A stretch of 64,000 bases of DNA from Rikenellaceae bacterium (GTDB taxonomy: Bacteria > Bacteroidota > Bacteroidia > Bacteroidales > Rikenellaceae). A program made the translations under genes and the position numbers. Of this stretch, positions 34,700 through 43,911 are shown one piece after another (position 1 is the stretch's first letter; each line of letters begins with the position of its first letter). The notes below the pieces were generated by a model. That model did not search any database. It was not told the DNA's origin and saw nothing but the letters and a program-made list of their open reading frames with translations. Location: positions 1 through 64,000 of the forward strand of contig SUZP01000005.1 in the NCBI GenBank assembly GCA_015059865.1, read 5' to 3'.

Positions 34700-36616
34700 T
34701 TTTACCTCTTCGAATTCTACATCCTCAGGCTGCGAAGCACCGTTACCGCCCTGCTGACCAGCATTAGGGTTGCCTTGTGCGCCTGCATTAGGATTTCCCT
34801 GTGCGCCCTGTGCCTGCTGTGCCTGATAGATATCCTGCGATGCAGCCTGCCATGCGGCATTCAACTCTGCAATAGCAGTGTCGATAGCAGCCAAGTCCTG
34901 ATTCTTGTGAGCCTCCTTCAACTTGGCAAGAGTGCTCTCGATAGCCGACTTCTTGTCAGCAGGAATCTTGTCGCCATACTCCTTCAACTGCTTCTCGGTA
35001 GCAAAGATGTTCGAGTCGGCAGCGTTAATCTTCTCGATGCGCTCCTTCTCCTGCTTATCCTTCTCCTCGTTAGCCTTTGCCTCGTCACGCATACGCTGAA
35101 TCTCCTGCTCGGTCAAGCCACTCGAAGCCTCGATACGAATCTTCTGCTCCTTACCTGTGCCCTTATCCTTTGCCGAAACATTCAAGATACCGTTTGCATC
35201 GATATCGAAGGTAACCTCAATCTGCGGTACGCCACGCGGTGCAGCAGGGATACCGTCGAGGTGGAAGCGGCCGATGCTCTTGTTATCCTTTGCCAATGGA
35301 CGCTCACCCTGACAAACATTAATCTCTACCGATGGCTGATTGTCGGCAGCAGTCGAGAATACCTCGCTCTTGCGGGTAGGGATAGTGGTGTTAGCCTCAA
35401 TCAACTTGGTAAATACACCACCCAAAGTCTCGATACCGAGCGAAAGCGGAGTAACATCGAGGAGCAACACATCTTTAACCTCGCCTGTGAGGACACCACC
35501 CTGAATTGAAGCACCTACGGCAACAACCTCGTCAGGGTTTACGCCCTTGTTAGGAGTCTTGCCGAAGAAATCCTCTACGACCTTCTGAATTGCAGGGATA
35601 CGGGTAGAACCACCCACCAAGATTACCTCGTCAATCTGCGAAGCCGAAAGACCTGCATCGCGCAAAGCGTTGCGGCATGGCTCGATAGTCTTCTGAATGA
35701 GGTGGTCGCACAACTGCTCGAACTTCGCACGAGTCAAAGTCATCACAAGGTGCTGCGGAATGCCGTTGATTGGCATAATGTAAGGCAAGTTAATCTCGGT
35801 CGATTGCGAAGCCGACAACTCAATCTTTGCCTTCTCGGCTGCCTCCTTCAAACGCTGCAAAGCCATAGGGTCCTGACGCAAATCTACGCCATGCTCCGCC
35901 TTGAACGCCTCAGCCATATAGTCAATCAACACATGGTCGAAGTCATCACCTCCGAGGTGAGTGTCGCCATTGGTCGATTTAACCTCGAATACGCCATCGC
36001 CCAACTCCAAGATAGAGATATCGAATGTACCACCACCGAGGTCGTATACGGCAATCTTCATATCCTTATTCTTCTTGTCCATACCGTAAGCCAACGCAGC
36101 AGCAGTAGGCTCGTTGATGATACGGCGTACCTTCAAACCTGCAATCTCACCTGCCTCCTTTGTAGCCTGACGCTGCGAGTCGGAGAAGTATGCAGGAACG
36201 GTGATAACAGCCTCTGTTACCTCCTGACCGAGATAGTCCTCGGCGGTCTTCTTCATCTTCTGCAAGATGATAGCCGAAATCTCCTGTGGAGTGTACTGAC
36301 GACCGTCAATCTCTACACGAGGGGTGTTGTTTGCGCCCTTAACAATCGAGTATGGAGCACGCTCCACATCGCCCAAAACCTTGTCGTACTGCTCGCCCAT
36401 AAAACGCTTGATAGAGAATACCGTGCGCTTAGGGTTTGTGATAGCCTGACGCTTTGCAGGGTCGCCTACCTTACGCTCGCCACCATCGGTGAAGGCAACG
36501 ATAGAAGGGGTTGTGCGGTGTCCCTCCGAGTTAGGAATAACAACGGGCTCCGAGCCCTCCATAACGGCAACACACGAGTTTGTTGTACCAAGGTCAATAC
36601 CAATAATCTTTCCCAT
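34697..36616 (-). CDS. dnaK: Chaperone DnaK (Hsp70)
   Basis: The 639-aa protein has the full Hsp70 layout: ATPase domain beginning [17 protein letters not shown] (residues 4-20) with [11 protein letters not shown] and VGGSTRIPA; linker [15 protein letters not shown] (about 385-399); substrate-binding domain; helical lid; and a Gly/Asn/Gln-rich tail ending EDVEFEEVK, close to the usual EEVD-like end. It is transcribed alone; dnaJ and grpE are not adjacent. I find no good TAnnTTTG box upstream, so heat-shock control may use another site. Confidence 0.98.
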   Translation of the reverse strand: MGKIIGIDLGTTNSCVAVMEGSEPVVIPNSEGHRTTPSIVAFTDGGERKVGDPAKRQAITNPKRTVFSIKRFMGEQYDKVLGDVERAPYSIVKGANNTPRVEIDGRQYTPQEISAIILQKMKKTAEDYLGQEVTEAVITVPAYFSDSQRQATKEAGEIAGLKVRRIINEPTAAALAYGMDKKNKDMKIAVYDLGGGTFDISILELGDGVFEVKSTNGDTHLGGDDFDHVLIDYMAEAFKAEHGVDLRQDPMALQRLKEAAEKAKIELSASQSTEINLPYIMPINGIPQHLVMTLTRAKFEQLCDHLIQKTIEPCRNALRDAGLSASQIDEVILVGGSTRIPAIQKVVEDFFGKTPNKGVNPDEVVAVGASIQGGVLTGEVKDVLLLDVTPLSLGIETLGGVFTKLIEANTTIPTRKSEVFSTAADNQPSVEINVCQGERPLAKDNKSIGRFHLDGIPAAPRGVPQIEVTFDIDANGILNVSAKDKGTGKEQKIRIEASSGLTEQEIQRMRDEAKANEEKDKQEKERIEKINAADSNIFATEKQLKEYGDKIPADKKSAIESTLAKLKEAHKNQDLAAIDTAIAELNAAWQAASQDIYQAQQAQGAQGNPNAGAQGNPNAGQQGGNGASQPEDVEFEEVK

Positions 36617-36848
36617 AGTTGTAATTTTTTTATTTGTTTATTAAATTTTGTTCTGTTTTGTTTTCGCTTTTTTGTAGAGCAAACCCCTTGCCAAAGCCGT
36701 TTTTCGTGAAAATTTGTAAAATATCTGCCAAAAATGAGGTTTCGCGCGACAAATATGTGACAAAATGGCAGTATTATTGAGAATTGACAGTTGACAATTG
36801 ACAATTGACAATTATTCTTTGGCTTTTAGCCATTAACCATTGGCTGCA
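36617..36848. other. dnaK upstream spacer
   Basis: No gene. A near-consensus CATATTTG lies on the minus strand about 135 nt upstream of dnaK (around 36749-36756); heptamer repeats fill 36776-36815. No CIRCE inverted repeat was seen. Confidence 0.5.
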
Positions 36849-37071
36849 TTTGCCCACAAAAAAATCAGAGATGATTGAGGGAATTTTGCGCCAAACAAAA
36901 AAAACGAGTCAGCAGCATACTGCACAGCTACTAAAATTGGAATTTAAGCAGATGGTTGCATTTGCCCACAAAAAAATCAGAGATGATTGAGGGAATTTTG
37001 CGCCAAACAAAAAAACGAGTCAGCAGCATACTGCACAGCTACTAAAATTGGAATTTAAGCAGATGGTTGCA
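36849..37071. repeat. 112-bp tandem duplication of palindrome arms
   Basis: Two near-identical copies (36849-36960 and 36961-37071) each hold a left arm (AAAAAAATCAGAGATGATTG) that stops at CAGCAGCATACTGC, joined to the next arm AAAATTGGAATTTAAGCAG. They differ by one A in a poly-A run. Confidence 0.88.
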
Positions 37072-37168
37072 AGGCAAACAAGGAGCCGAGTGCGCAGCAT
37101 ACTAAGGCGTATGTGAGCAACTCGGCTACCGAAGTTTAACGCAGCAAACGCTGCTTAAAAACAATTTT
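37044..37168 (-). repeat. Long palindrome, copy 4
   Basis: Outer arms AAAATTGGAATTTAAGCAG and CTGCTTAAAAACAATTTT pair. The helix AGCCGAGT/ACTCGGCT flanks GCGCAGCATAC-TAAGG-CGTATGTGAGC. The end overlaps the stop codon of the SGNH hydrolase gene. Confidence 0.87.
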
Positions 37169-38285
37169 ATTTTATCTTGTGTTTTTTGAGAATCTTCACA
37201 ATCGGCTTCTCAATCGCCTGCGCCCAACGATGATAACCGTAAGAGTATGGATGAATACCATCGGCTGAGGTGATATGGTCGGTGCCTGTTTGATTAGGAA
37301 CATTTACAAAGTAGACATTTTTGTACTCCTTAACAATGGTCTTCATCAAATTCTCGACATACTCAATGCGAGTCTGCTCCTTCTTCTCGTAATGAGGCAT
37401 AAAGTTGCGATTCTCGCGATAGATGGTGTTGATAAAGATAATAGGAATACTTGGGCTATTCTTGCGTACAGCCTCAATAAATGGGCGAATACGCGAGCCT
37501 ATCTGCTCGATTGATGGATTTGAAAACGCATCACAGATAAGCGCATCGGCCTTAATATCTCCGAAAACCTCGCCAAGATAGGGTTGCAACTTACTATTGC
37601 CCGACATTCCGAACGAGCAGAGGTGCAAACCTGTCGAACGCGAAAGGAAAGTAGGCCAAGTGAGACCTGCACCAGAGGCGTTCGCTCCGTGGGTAAAGCT
37701 CGAACCAAACACCGCAATATTGTGGCGGAAAGGATTTGGCAAAGCCTCAATCTTCGCACCCTGCGTCACGCCGATTTCGAGCGAGGTAAGTTCCGAGAAG
37801 AGAGGGAGGTAGAGGATGCACTCCTTCTCACCCTTGTACAATCGCTCAATCATTGCAAGCGGTGCAGACATCTTCTCCAAATTCTCCGCAGTAGGAGTGA
37901 TTTTATGGCTATTCGACGATGCCCAAGTCCACTCGCCCTTGTCGTTCTTGATAAAGAGATTGAAACCATTTGTGGTGCATAGTGGCGCATTGGCATACCA
38001 CGAATTGCAAGGTCCATACTTAGCTTTAACATATATAGCCGAAGCATCGGTCTTGAATGCAATAGCCAAGCCCGAAGCCATACGAAGCAAACGAGCCTCC
38101 TTCTTTGTCAATTCGGGAACAGCCTCAGTCTCAACACGATGGTAAGGGTTGGTTGTTTTGCACAACTTACCGAGCATCGTGAGTTCGGTTGCATTTACAA
38201 AGTCGAGTTTTGGTGCTTGCTTTGGTGCTGCCGAAGCAGTAATAACGAGCAACGAACATACAATAGTGATTATAAATCTTCTCAT
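37167..38285 (-). CDS. SGNH-fold esterase, exported
   Basis: The 372-aa protein has a signal peptide (1-19), an N-terminal beta domain (about 30-165) and a C-terminal SGNH hydrolase domain: AVFGSSFTHG (nucleophile Ser in GSSFT), FGMSGNSKLQP (Gly block), and SADGIHPYSYG near the end (Asp and His). Enzymes of this build deacetylate or de-esterify glycans. It lies seven nt after a frameshifted paralogue, so the pair arose by tandem duplication. Confidence 0.85.
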   Translation of the reverse strand: MRRFIITIVCSLLVITASAAPKQAPKLDFVNATELTMLGKLCKTTNPYHRVETEAVPELTKKEARLLRMASGLAIAFKTDASAIYVKAKYGPCNSWYANAPLCTTNGFNLFIKNDKGEWTWASSNSHKITPTAENLEKMSAPLAMIERLYKGEKECILYLPLFSELTSLEIGVTQGAKIEALPNPFRHNIAVFGSSFTHGANASGAGLTWPTFLSRSTGLHLCSFGMSGNSKLQPYLGEVFGDIKADALICDAFSNPSIEQIGSRIRPFIEAVRKNSPSIPIIFINTIYRENRNFMPHYEKKEQTRIEYVENLMKTIVKEYKNVYFVNVPNQTGTDHITSADGIHPYSYGYHRWAQAIEKPIVKILKKHKIK

Positions 38286-38292
38286 AACAGCA

Positions 38293-39415
38293 CTACTTAA
38301 TCTTATGTTTCTTCAATATCTTCATAATCGGCTTCTCGATAGCCTGTGCCCAACGATGATAGCCATACGAGTATGGATGAGTACCATCAGCAGAGGTGAT
38401 ATGGTCGGTACCTGTCTGATTTGGGACATTTACAAAGTATACATTTTTATACTCCTTGACAATGGTCTTCATCAAATTCTCGTTGTGAGCAATACGCTCG
38501 CTCTCGCGCTTCTCGTACTTAGGAAGGAAGTTACGATGCTCGCGATAGATGGTGTTGATAAAGATAATCGGCATATCGGGTTTATTCTTGCGGATAGCCT
38601 CGATAAATGGGCGAATACGCGATTGAACCTGAGCGATACTTGGATTTGAGAATGAATCACAAATGATAGCATCGGCATTGGTCTTGGTGAAGGCATCGGC
38701 AAGATGCGGCTGCAAACGACTCATACCCGACATTCCAAATGAGCAGAGGTGCAAACCTGTCGAACGCGAGAGAAATGCCGGCCAAGTAAGACCTGCGCCC
38801 GAAGCACCCACGCCGTGAGTGAAACTCGAACCCACAACAGCGATATTGTGGCGGAAAGGATTAGCCAACTTCTCGATATCGGCACTCTTATTTACGCCAA
38901 TTTCGAGCGATGTAAGCTCCGCAAAGAGAGGGAGATAGAGAATACACTCCTTCTCGCCTTTCACCACCGCCATTCATAATTACCAACGGCTTGGAGAGCA
39001 GCTCCAAATTCTTTCTATTAGGTACAATTCTATGAGCCTTCGATGCAGCCCAAGTCCACTCGCCCTTAGCATCCTTGATAAAGAGATTAAAACCCGTAGT
39101 GGCGGTCAATGGATAGGCCGACGACCATCTCGAAGCAGGGCCATACTTAGCCCTAACAACAATCATTGTAGCATTGGTTTTGAATGCGATAGCCAAGCCC
39201 GACGAGGTGCGAAGTAGGTTCGCCTCCGTCTTTGTAATGCCCTCAACAGCCTCTACTTCGACGCGGTGGTAGGGATTTGTGGTCTGACACAACTTGCCGA
39301 GCATCGTGAGCTCGGTTGCATCAACAAATTTCAATTTTGACTCCAAGTTTTTCTGTGCAAACGACACCGACATAACAAGTAGCGAGAGCACAACTGTTGT
39401 AAATAGTCTTTTCAT
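38293..39415 (-). pseudogene. SGNH-fold esterase, frameshifted paralogue
   Basis: Two overlapping ORFs (38888-39427 and 38293-38973) together cover a full homologue of the downstream gene. The N-terminal frame reads GLAIAFKT...KPLVIMNGGG and then diverges; the C-terminal frame resumes with KGEKECILYLPLF, identical to the neighbour. Alignment by codons shows one extra base in GGCGGTGGTG. The catalytic GSSFTHG and SADGTHP are intact in the second frame. It may be a recent pseudogene, a sequence error, or unstable at the GGT repeats. I start at the ATG giving MKRLFTTVVLSLLV. Confidence 0.8.
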
Positions 39416-39455
39416 AGTTATATTCATTATAGGTAGTATTATAGATTATTATAGA

Positions 39456-39486
39456 CAAAAAGGGGTTGCAAAAAAGCAACCCCTGA
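39456..39486 (-). terminator. Terminator after the small HTH-like gene
   Basis: AGGGGTTGC pairs with GCAACCCCT, with T's on the minus-strand side. Confidence 0.85.
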
Positions 39487-39501
39487 ATTTTTGTTAGTAT
39501 T

Positions 39502-39750
39502 CTACTTCTCCAACTCGTTCAAAATGCGCATTGCAGCATCGAGAATAGTAGTATCGTCAAGCGTTACAACGCCACCATCAGGTCCCTGCTCAAAGTGAAC
39601 TCCTACCGAACCCTTAGCATCGAAATGCTTTCCGCCAAAATAGTTACGAACGGTCTCAACATCGAGACCCAACTCATCTGCAATACGCTGTGAACTGCCG
39701 CTTGGAAGTCTATCCTTGATACGGCGTAACTCGTTAAATGTGATAATCAT
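39502..39750 (-). CDS. Small putative DNA-binding protein
   Basis: The 82-aa protein begins with a likely helix-turn-helix (SSQRIADELGLDVETVRNYF, residues 19-38), followed by a short Gly/Asp-rich beta part and a C-terminal helix (ILDAAMRILNELEK). Proteins of this size and order are, from memory, widespread in Bacteroidetes and annotated as DNA-binding. Target unknown. It is a single-gene unit ended by a good terminator. Confidence 0.75.
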   Translation of the reverse strand: MIITFNELRRIKDRLPSGSSQRIADELGLDVETVRNYFGGKHFDAKGSVGVHFEQGPDGGVVTLDDTTILDAAMRILNELEK

Positions 39751-39857
39751 AGAACTCTAATTTTAAGTGTTATTTCTTTGATTGTTATTTTTTCGCACTA
39801 CTAAATTAAGACATTTTTTGCAAACGACCAAACTTTTCCACGAAAAATATTGCATTT

Positions 39858-40439
39858 TCATCGAAAATCTATCAATTCAAAACCACGATAGCTCTCTTTC
39901 GAGAATCTTGGCAATGGTTCACGGCGATTTCTTATTGTTGTAACATCCACCTCTGCGGTGTTGTCGCCACTCCCATATTTAACCTTTGCAATACTCTCTC
40001 CGTCGGGAGCTGTTACGATATATAATGTCTCGCCCGAACGCTTTGGCGTTAGACGCACCGCTACACGCCCATCAGCCTCAACCTCTTCGATATTGTAGTC
40101 ATTTTTCACATTCGAGAAGCCATTTAACGGATTGAGCAACTCCTTCTCGTAGGCATCGGCTCTATCCACGATTATCTCCTTCGATGCCTTTCGCACCTCA
40201 TAGCGCAGAGAATCGACAATAAAGACCTCCGTGTCGGCAATCTTCATATAGGAATCATTGCCTTCGACCACCAGCACACCCGACTGCTCACCTCCGCCTG
40301 CACGCAACACAAACGAGAGCGAATAGTTACCCAATGCCGAGTAGTGACGCGAGATGCGTTCCAAACGCTTCTCACCCCTCTCGTCAGCCCAAGCCGACAA
40401 GCTCACAAACAACAAAAAGAATAGAATAGTCTTTCTCAT
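39858..40439 (-). CDS. LolA-like outer-membrane lipoprotein carrier
   Basis: The 193-aa protein has a signal peptide (1-18). The rest fits the LolA-like unclosed beta-barrel (FVLRAGGGEQSGVLVVEGNDSYMKI; ADGRVAVRLTPK). LolA carries lipoproteins through the periplasm. It lies 41 nt after ftsK, an arrangement common in Bacteroidetes. Sequence similarity to proteobacterial LolA is weak, so the call rests on fold pattern and context. Confidence 0.75.
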   Translation of the reverse strand: MRKTILFFLLFVSLSAWADERGEKRLERISRHYSALGNYSLSFVLRAGGGEQSGVLVVEGNDSYMKIADTEVFIVDSLRYEVRKASKEIIVDRADAYEKELLNPLNGFSNVKNDYNIEEVEADGRVAVRLTPKRSGETLYIVTAPDGESIAKVKYGSGDNTAEVDVTTIRNRREPLPRFSKESYRGFELIDFR

Positions 40440-40458
40440 TTTCAGTCTTTTAGTGGAA

Positions 40459-40490
40459 ACTACTCACTACTCACTACTCACTACTCACTA
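40459..40490. repeat. CTCACTACT repeat overlapping the ftsK stop
   Basis: About four copies of a nine-base word run into the end of ftsK; the last residues Ser-Glu and the TAG stop are made by the repeat. The same word is at 2618-2634 and 43894-43911. Confidence 0.85.
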
Positions 40491-43003
40491 ATTCCAAGCT
40501 CTTGCAGCAGTGCCTCCAACGATGCCATATCATAAATCTTCACATCGCGAGGTTTCGAGCCGTTTGCAGGACCGATAATGCCCGCCTGTTCCAACTGTCG
40601 CGTGATACGACCTGCGCGGTTGAAGCCTACGCCATAGACGCTCTGAATATAGGATGTCGAGAAGCGACCACTTGCCACAGCATCGCGTGCAACCTCAGCG
40701 AAGTGTTCGTCAAAACGCATTGGCGCACCACTCTCGCTGCCGAAGTTCGCCTCCGAGCCTGCCGAAGCACTTGCATCCTCGTAATCAGGCAGGAGATATG
40801 TGCCACTTGGATATGGGAATGGCTGCTCCGAGATATGCTCCACGATATCGCGCACCTCAGGTGTATCGACAAAAGCGCACTGAATACGGGTAAGTTCTCC
40901 GCCATTCGACATCAACATATCGCCACGACCGATAAGTTGGTTTGCACCCGGTTGGTCGATAATTGTTCGCGAGTCAATCATCTGCATCACGCGGAAGGCA
41001 ATTCGTGCAGGGAAGTTCGCCTTGATACCACCCGTGATAACCTTTACATCAGGTCGCTGTGTCGCCACGATAAGGTGGATACCGATAGCACGCGCCTTCT
41101 GCGCCAAACGCATCACAGGCTGCTCGACCTCCTTAGCCGTCATAATCAGGTCGGCAAACTCGTCGATTACGACCACGATATATGGCATAATATCATCTTC
41201 GACCTTGCGCTGACGCACCATATCGTTGTACTCTACGATATTTCTAACGCCCACCTTACCGCACTTTGCAAGGCGGTTTTCCATCTCTACACAGAGCGAA
41301 TTGAGCGTATATACAGCCTTCTTCGGGTCTTTTACAATAGCCTCCTCCTCGGACTCCATCTTCGCCAAGAAGTGCTTCTCCAACTTCGCATAGAGCGAGA
41401 ACTCGACGGTCTTAGGGTCAATCAGTACAAACTTCAACTGCGAAGGGTCTTTACGGTAGAGCAATGATGCAATAATGGCATTCAAACCGACAGACTTACC
41501 CTGTCCCGTAGCACCTGCAACGAGCAAGTGAGGCATCTTTGCCAAGTCGAAAACGAAATTCTCGTTCTGGATTGTGCGACCGATAACAATAGGCAGTTCA
41601 CCCTTAAAGTTCTGGAAACGCTCCGATTGGATAGCCGAGCGCATCGACACGGTCTCTTTGTTGCGGTTTGGCACCTCGATACCGATAGTACCCTTGCCCG
41701 GAATTGGGGCGATAATACGGATACCCAACGCCTTCAACGACTGCGCAATATCCTTCTCCAAGCCCTGCACACGGGCAATCTTAACACCCGCCTCCTGCAC
41801 AATCTCGTACAAGGTTACGGTAGGACCGATAGTTGCCGTCATCGAAACAATAGGCACACCGAAGTTGCCCAAAGTCTCCTCGATGCGTTGCTTGTTCTGC
41901 TCAATCTCCTCGTTCGACACCTCCACGCCACTCTCGTAGCTATACAGGTAATCGACCTTCGGGAATACATAATCAGGTGTGCTGTCGGGGTTGAATGGGC
42001 GATGTTTGTCTACCTCCTCCGAAGAGAGTTGCTCCTCGGTATGTTCATAGACCTCGACAACATCGATATTTGATTTCGGCTCCGCCTCAACCTCATTAGA
42101 CGAAGGACGAGAGACGAGAGACGAGAGATTATCTTCATCTCCTTCATTTTTAGCAATATCATTCTCTTCGGTTGGTTGTTCCTCAGCAGGTTTGTCAGCA
42201 GTTTTTTCAACCTTCTCCTCTGCGGCTTCACCGATAATACGCACCTTATCCGCCGCCTCTACGGCGTCGTTCTTGCGCTCGGCCGCCAACTCCTTACGCA
42301 ATTTGCGCTCCTCGCGTTTGCGTGCCATATACTCTTTCAGCGACACAAATGCACCCTTGCTCTGCTCTACGCTCGTCTCGGTGGTGCGTTTGAGGAAGTC
42401 TATAAAGTGGAGATTGATGATAACGCCCGTCAATATCCAACAAGCCAAGAGGGCAAACACCATACCCATAGCACCTATTTTCGGCTCCAACATCTCTACT
42501 ACGGCAATGCCATACTCTCCACCCCAGCCGCTACCGAAACAGCCATCAGCACCCGTAACAAGTGCCAAGGTGAGCGAGCCACAGATGGTAACAAGCATAA
42601 TTGACAATGCCGTGCGCCACAATATTCGGGAACGCTCCAACAGCAAGAAGCCTCCGAACAACATTCCAATCACAGGAACAAGCACACCGAAGATACCGAA
42701 CGACTTACCAATCAGAGCATTTGCAAGCACTGCACCCGAGCCGCCACATACATTTTTGATTGTAGTAACAACATTCATAGGGTTGTTCTCCAATGCTCCG
42801 AGGTCGTGACGCCACACAAAGAGATGCGCCACAGCTGCCACAAAGACATAGAGCGAGAATAGCAGAATAAACAATCCCACTATCCAGCATATTGTCTCCC
42901 ATGTGGTGCGAGTGCCGTCACTCTGGGTTATACTATTTTTGCGTCGCTCCTCGCGCTCTCTGCGTTTCTGTTCAGCACGCGACTCTCTCTTCTCCTTCGC
43001 CAT
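40481..43003 (-). CDS. ftsK: DNA translocase FtsK
   Basis: The 840-aa protein has four membrane segments (about 36-200), a charged linker (about 210-345), and the motor domain with Walker A GATGQGKSV (497-505), Walker B VVVIDEFADL, and a C-terminal winged-helix gamma domain (STSYIQSVYGVGFNRAGRI) that reads polar DNA signals. It moves DNA toward dif at the septum. The linker contains SSLVSRPSS (294-302), encoded by a GACGAGA repeat like those in spacers. The gene follows murI by 19 nt and precedes the LolA-like gene. Confidence 0.96.
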   Translation of the reverse strand: MAKEKRESRAEQKRREREERRKNSITQSDGTRTTWETICWIVGLFILLFSLYVFVAAVAHLFVWRHDLGALENNPMNVVTTIKNVCGGSGAVLANALIGKSFGIFGVLVPVIGMLFGGFLLLERSRILWRTALSIMLVTICGSLTLALVTGADGCFGSGWGGEYGIAVVEMLEPKIGAMGMVFALLACWILTGVIINLHFIDFLKRTTETSVEQSKGAFVSLKEYMARKREERKLRKELAAERKNDAVEAADKVRIIGEAAEEKVEKTADKPAEEQPTEENDIAKNEGDEDNLSSLVSRPSSNEVEAEPKSNIDVVEVYEHTEEQLSSEEVDKHRPFNPDSTPDYVFPKVDYLYSYESGVEVSNEEIEQNKQRIEETLGNFGVPIVSMTATIGPTVTLYEIVQEAGVKIARVQGLEKDIAQSLKALGIRIIAPIPGKGTIGIEVPNRNKETVSMRSAIQSERFQNFKGELPIVIGRTIQNENFVFDLAKMPHLLVAGATGQGKSVGLNAIIASLLYRKDPSQLKFVLIDPKTVEFSLYAKLEKHFLAKMESEEEAIVKDPKKAVYTLNSLCVEMENRLAKCGKVGVRNIVEYNDMVRQRKVEDDIMPYIVVVIDEFADLIMTAKEVEQPVMRLAQKARAIGIHLIVATQRPDVKVITGGIKANFPARIAFRVMQMIDSRTIIDQPGANQLIGRGDMLMSNGGELTRIQCAFVDTPEVRDIVEHISEQPFPYPSGTYLLPDYEDASASAGSEANFGSESGAPMRFDEHFAEVARDAVASGRFSTSYIQSVYGVGFNRAGRITRQLEQAGIIGPANGSKPRDVKIYDMASLEALLQELGISE
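42099..42128. repeat. GACGAGA repeat inside ftsK
   Basis: Three to four copies of the heptamer GACGAGA lie in the coding region for the linker. The reverse complement occurs in the HU-like gene at 55221-55251. Confidence 0.85.
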
Positions 43004-43022
43004 ATATTATCTCTCTTTTTCT

Positions 43023-43778
43023 CTATCTATCAAACGCTTTACTTCGTAACTTCTCGGCATACGCCTCATCCGCAAATGTCAAAAAGCGATATTCGGGTAT
43101 TGCCGTCTCCTCAGCTCGCAAGCCATATTCATCGAGCAGTGCTCCAACCCTGCGAGCCACAGCCTCCGAGGAGTCGATAACCTCCACCCCATCGCCTGCC
43201 ACTCTCTCTATAACCTCGCGCAGGAACGGGTAGTGCGTACATCCAAGCACTATTTTATCTGCCCCACCCTCGACAAGTGGCTCAACCGCCTTACGCACCA
43301 GCACCTCCGTTTCGGGCATCTGCTCTCTATTCTGCTCCACCGCCTCGACAAAACCCTCGCCTACGGCTTTGAGGATTTTCACCGTCGCGCCATACTTCTC
43401 TTCGTTGCGGCGGAAGTGGTCGCCCTGCAACGAACGCTCCGTAGCCAACACTCCGATAACGCCCGACTTGGTCGTGAGTGCCGCAGGTTTTACGGCAGGT
43501 TCAAGCCCCACAAACGGCACATCGGGATACTTCTCGCGCAACCCTTTTATCGCCACCGCAGTAGCGGTATTGCAGGCTATAACTATCATCTTGCACCCCT
43601 CGGCAAGCAATCTTTCGACCGCCTCCTCGATAAATCCGCGCAACTCCTCCTCGCTGCGTGAGCCGTAGGGACAACGCGCGCCATCACCAAGGTATATCAA
43701 CGACTCGTGTGGCAGTGCATCGTGTAGTGCCTGCCATACGGAGATACCCCCCAAGCCTGAGTCGAAAACCCCAATCAT
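43023..43778 (-). CDS. murI: Glutamate racemase
   Basis: The 251-aa enzyme makes D-glutamate for peptidoglycan. IGVFDSGLGG opens the protein; the two catalytic Cys are in IACNTATA (Cys69) and LGCTHYPF (Cys180). Upstream spacer is almost all heptamer repeat. It heads murI-ftsK-lolA-like. Confidence 0.96.
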   Translation of the reverse strand: MIGVFDSGLGGISVWQALHDALPHESLIYLGDGARCPYGSRSEEELRGFIEEAVERLLAEGCKMIVIACNTATAVAIKGLREKYPDVPFVGLEPAVKPAALTTKSGVIGVLATERSLQGDHFRRNEEKYGATVKILKAVGEGFVEAVEQNREQMPETEVLVRKAVEPLVEGGADKIVLGCTHYPFLREVIERVAGDGVEVIDSSEAVARRVGALLDEYGLRAEETAIPEYRFLTFADEAYAEKLRSKAFDR

Positions 43779-43791
43779 TAGCGATGAGCTA

Positions 43792-43888
43792 AATTAAGAA
43801 TTAAAAATTAAAAATTAAAAATTAAAAATTGAGAATTAAAAATTAAAAATTCCTTTAATTATCAATTGTCAATTATCAATTGTCAATT
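43792..43888. repeat. Heptamer repeat tract
   Basis: Copies of AATTAAA/AATTGAG are followed by TTATCAA/TTGTCAA units. It fills nearly the whole murI upstream spacer. Confidence 0.85.
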
Positions 43889-43911
43889 TGAAAACTACTC
43901 ACTACTCACTA

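Noticed and set aside
38940-38980. Programmed frameshift in the SGNH gene
   Set aside because: No slippery heptamer and no clear downstream structure; a simple indel explains it.
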